Position numbers and translations under genes: made by a program. A stretch of 6,801 bases of DNA, from NCBI GenBank assembly GCA_003164275.1, contig PLSY01000014.1, positions 1 to 6,801 of the forward strand, given 5' to 3'. Source of the DNA: Acidimicrobiaceae bacterium. Lineage in GTDB: Bacteria > Actinomycetota > Acidimicrobiia > Acidimicrobiales > RAAP-2. The stretch's first letter is position 1; each line of letters begins with the position of its first letter. Under the pieces are notes generated by a model. That model was not told the origin of the DNA. It saw only the letters and a program-made list of their open reading frames with translations, and searched no databases. Positions 5,562-6,801 of this stretch are shown piece after piece.

Positions 5562-6586
5562 AGTCGCTCGGCCATCGGCGATTAGTTCTCGGCACACTGG
5601 TCGCACTGTCCGTAGTGGCATGCGCGTGTGGAGGTTCGTCACCGGCGGCGACTCAGTCGACTACGAGCTCAACCGGCGGCGGGGCTCCAAAGCTGTCGAG
5701 TGGGTCCGGACAAAGTGGCTACTCCCCTGTCTCATGTGCGGCGATTCCTACTTCCCTGATCGCTTCGTCCCTCCGACCGCTTCCTGCACAGGACAACGCG
5801 GGGTCCTGGGACTTCGTCGGTCAGACTGACTATGACTCACCAGCTCAATTGCAGCCCCTGCGTGCCGGAGGAATAGCCGGTGTACCTTCGAACACCTATC
5901 CCATTGCAGCACGGCTTTGCGGATGGGACCAGAACAATGGCGGTCCCCTTGAGGTCTACTTCTTCAAGTGGAACCAGCCGCTAACCGAGGGTGCTTGGGT
6001 CGCAGCTTCAAAGAGTCAGGTGTTAAATACGCCCCTGGATTATGAGACTGGCCTAGGTAGCTGGGCCGTCGGTGAGGAGCAGAATCTCACGACTTCGAAC
6101 TGCGTCCTGATGGTCGGTGAAGGTGACGGTTCGTGGGGGTTTGAGGTCAACACCGGCGGCTACCACACCGCCACTGAGCTCCTACCTATTGCTCAGAAAG
6201 TACAAAGTCTTCTCGCGAACGGCACATCGACAGCGTCATCCGCAACTACCTCCACGGCGGTGACATCAGCGTCCGCCTCAGTGTGCAACGTCACTTCGTT
6301 GGCCGCGGCTGCCGGTTCCTACGAACAGAAGAATGGCAACCCGGACGGAACGGGGTCGAAGATCAACGCTGTCGTGTGCGCTGCGGGATACGCAGCTGCG
6401 TCGTACAGTCCGGGGAACGACCCCAACACTGGTGCGACCATGGCATTCCAGCAGACTGGCAGTGCATGGACGGCTCTCGGCTCAGGCAACATCTTGCCGC
6501 CGAATCTCGGCATTCCTCCCGCCATCTACGCCCAACTGAGTCAGGAGCTAGGAGCCAGCCCGACCCCCCAGTCGGCTGCGTTCTAG
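5558..6586 (+). CDS. Secreted lipoprotein, actinobacterial type, two cysteine-paired domains
   Basis: A 342-residue predicted lipoprotein. The signal peptide has a basic start (KSLGHRR), a hydrophobic core (LVLGTLVALSVVA) and a lipobox VVAC with the modified Cys at residue 22; Cys24 is close by. A Ser/Thr/Gly-rich tether follows to about residue 55. Domain 1 (about 55-220) has Cys60, Cys121 (LCGWDQNNGG) and Cys182, a layout reminiscent of actinobacterial DUF3558-like lipoproteins. A second Ser/Thr/Ala linker (222-242) leads to domain 2 (243-332) with the Cys243/Cys274 pair and the VCAAGYAAASY strand, a form often seen in actinobacterial secreted proteins, ending with IPPAIYAQL. It would sit on the outer face of the cytoplasmic membrane; its function is unknown. 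The start is GTG, chosen because the signal peptide begins there. Transcription is likely from the dyad-embedded promoter, hence regulated by the divergent HTH protein. The link to defence, if any, is only positional. Confidence 0.86.
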   Translation: MKSLGHRRLVLGTLVALSVVACACGGSSPAATQSTTSSTGGGAPKLSSGSGQSGYSPVSCAAIPTSLIASSLRPLPAQDNAGSWDFVGQTDYDSPAQLQPLRAGGIAGVPSNTYPIAARLCGWDQNNGGPLEVYFFKWNQPLTEGAWVAASKSQVLNTPLDYETGLGSWAVGEEQNLTTSNCVLMVGEGDGSWGFEVNTGGYHTATELLPIAQKVQSLLANGTSTASSATTSTAVTSASASVCNVTSLAAAAGSYEQKNGNPDGTGSKINAVVCAAGYAAASYSPGNDPNTGATMAFQQTGSAWTALGSGNILPPNLGIPPAIYAQLSQELGASPTPQSAAF

Positions 6587-6744
6587 GGTCTCGCACCGGT
6601 TGGAGGAGCACTCGGGACCAAGCGCTCAGCCGGCCCGCTCGATCGCAAAGCGAGGTTCTGACTGATCCGTCACTGACCGGTCACGCGGGAAGGAGGCCGC
6701 CGAGCGTGGGTCGAAGGCTGACACTAAGTAAAGTGACGGTGACC
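6587..6744. other. Intergenic stretch with two palindromes
   Basis: Between the lipoprotein stop and the last possible start codon I see no gene. It contains a perfect 10-bp palindrome TGACCGGTCA at 6674-6683 and a weak stem CTCG/CGAG near 6638-6654. No T-tract follows any stem, so no intrinsic terminator can be called. Confidence 0.5.
6720..6737. promoter_or_regulatory. Operator-like inverted repeat before the last start codon
   Basis: GACACT (6720-6725) and AGTGAC (6732-6737) are inverted with one mismatch around a 6-base spacer, 7 bases before ATG 6745. Size and placement suit a dimeric repressor site of the TetR/MarR kind, controlling the gene that starts there. The binding protein is unknown. 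Confidence 0.35.
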
Positions 6745-6801
6745 ATGGCCGACCACGACCAGCAGCTCGTCGCAACTGACCATCCCCCCTCTGGCCGGAC
6801 A
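6745..6801 (+). CDS. Possible start of a gene running out of the window
   Basis: ATG 6745 begins a frame open to the last base, giving 19 residues (MADHDQQLVATDHPP and four more). There is no Shine-Dalgarno; GTG 6733 and 6739 are in-frame alternatives. A polar, Pro-containing N-terminus ending GRT, with an operator-like dyad just upstream, would fit an autoregulated TetR-type repressor. Nineteen residues cannot establish that. Confidence 0.3.
   Translation, partial: MADHDQQLVATDHPPSGRT

Noticed and set aside
5396..5575. N-terminal extension of the HTH regulator to 134 residues
   Set aside because: The extension would run through the dyad and both promoters and has no similarity to the compact 74-residue regulator family.
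6728..6744. GTAAAGTGACGG as a second IS66 left end
   Set aside because: Beyond GTAA it does not match the predicted right terminus (GTAACTGTTCA). The dyad explanation fits the bases better.
1..6801. CRISPR array, rRNA or tRNA genes
   Set aside because: No regularly spaced repeats and no recognisable RNA gene cores were seen on either strand.

Overview
The window is 6.8 kb of moderately high-GC DNA. It uses GTG/TTG as well as ATG starts. It ends with a typical actinobacterial lipoprotein (lipobox, Ser/Thr-rich linkers, paired cysteines). Together with the actinobacterial-looking IS66 transposase, this suggests a member of the Actinomycetota; I cannot name a genus. Functional calls come from recognising motifs by eye, with no database search behind them.

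Layout. (1) 3-718: 3' end of an IS66-family insertion sequence, with a plausible right terminus just after the transposase stop. (2) 770-2230: a SIR2-like predicted NADase with an unrecognised C-terminal domain. (3) 2231-2658: no convincing intact gene, but short stretches that look like coding sequence in three successive frames, probably a decayed gene. (4) 2659-3747: a membrane-anchored NERD-domain (nuclease-related) protein. (5) 3822-4062: remnants of a TIR-domain gene, broken by a frame change and a stop. (6) 4046-5080: an unusual fusion of a dCTP-deaminase/dUTPase-like domain to an Mrr-like PD-(D/E)XK endonuclease. (7) 5171-5395, minus strand: a 74-residue HTH protein resembling restriction-modification controller (C) proteins. 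(8) 5415-5450: a 36-bp dyad carrying two symmetric, overlapping, divergent promoters. (9) 5523-6586: a possible 12-codon leader peptide, translationally coupled to a secreted lipoprotein gene. (10) 6587-6801: a short intergenic stretch with two palindromes and possibly the start of another gene.

Interpretation. Items 2-6 all point the same way and combine effector types known from antiphage defence: SIR2 NADase, TIR, membrane NERD nuclease and PD-(D/E)XK nuclease. With the IS66 element on one side and a controller-like repressor on the other, the segment reads as a defence island that has gained and lost parts. The most novel item is the deaminase-fold/endonuclease fusion. Its deaminase-like half appears to have lost the catalytic glutamate of dCTP deaminases, so it may be a nucleotide-sensing module that gates the nuclease. 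The C-like regulator appears to control itself and the divergent lipoprotein transcript through the shared dyad. Nothing in the sequence ties it to the nuclease genes, with which it is convergent.
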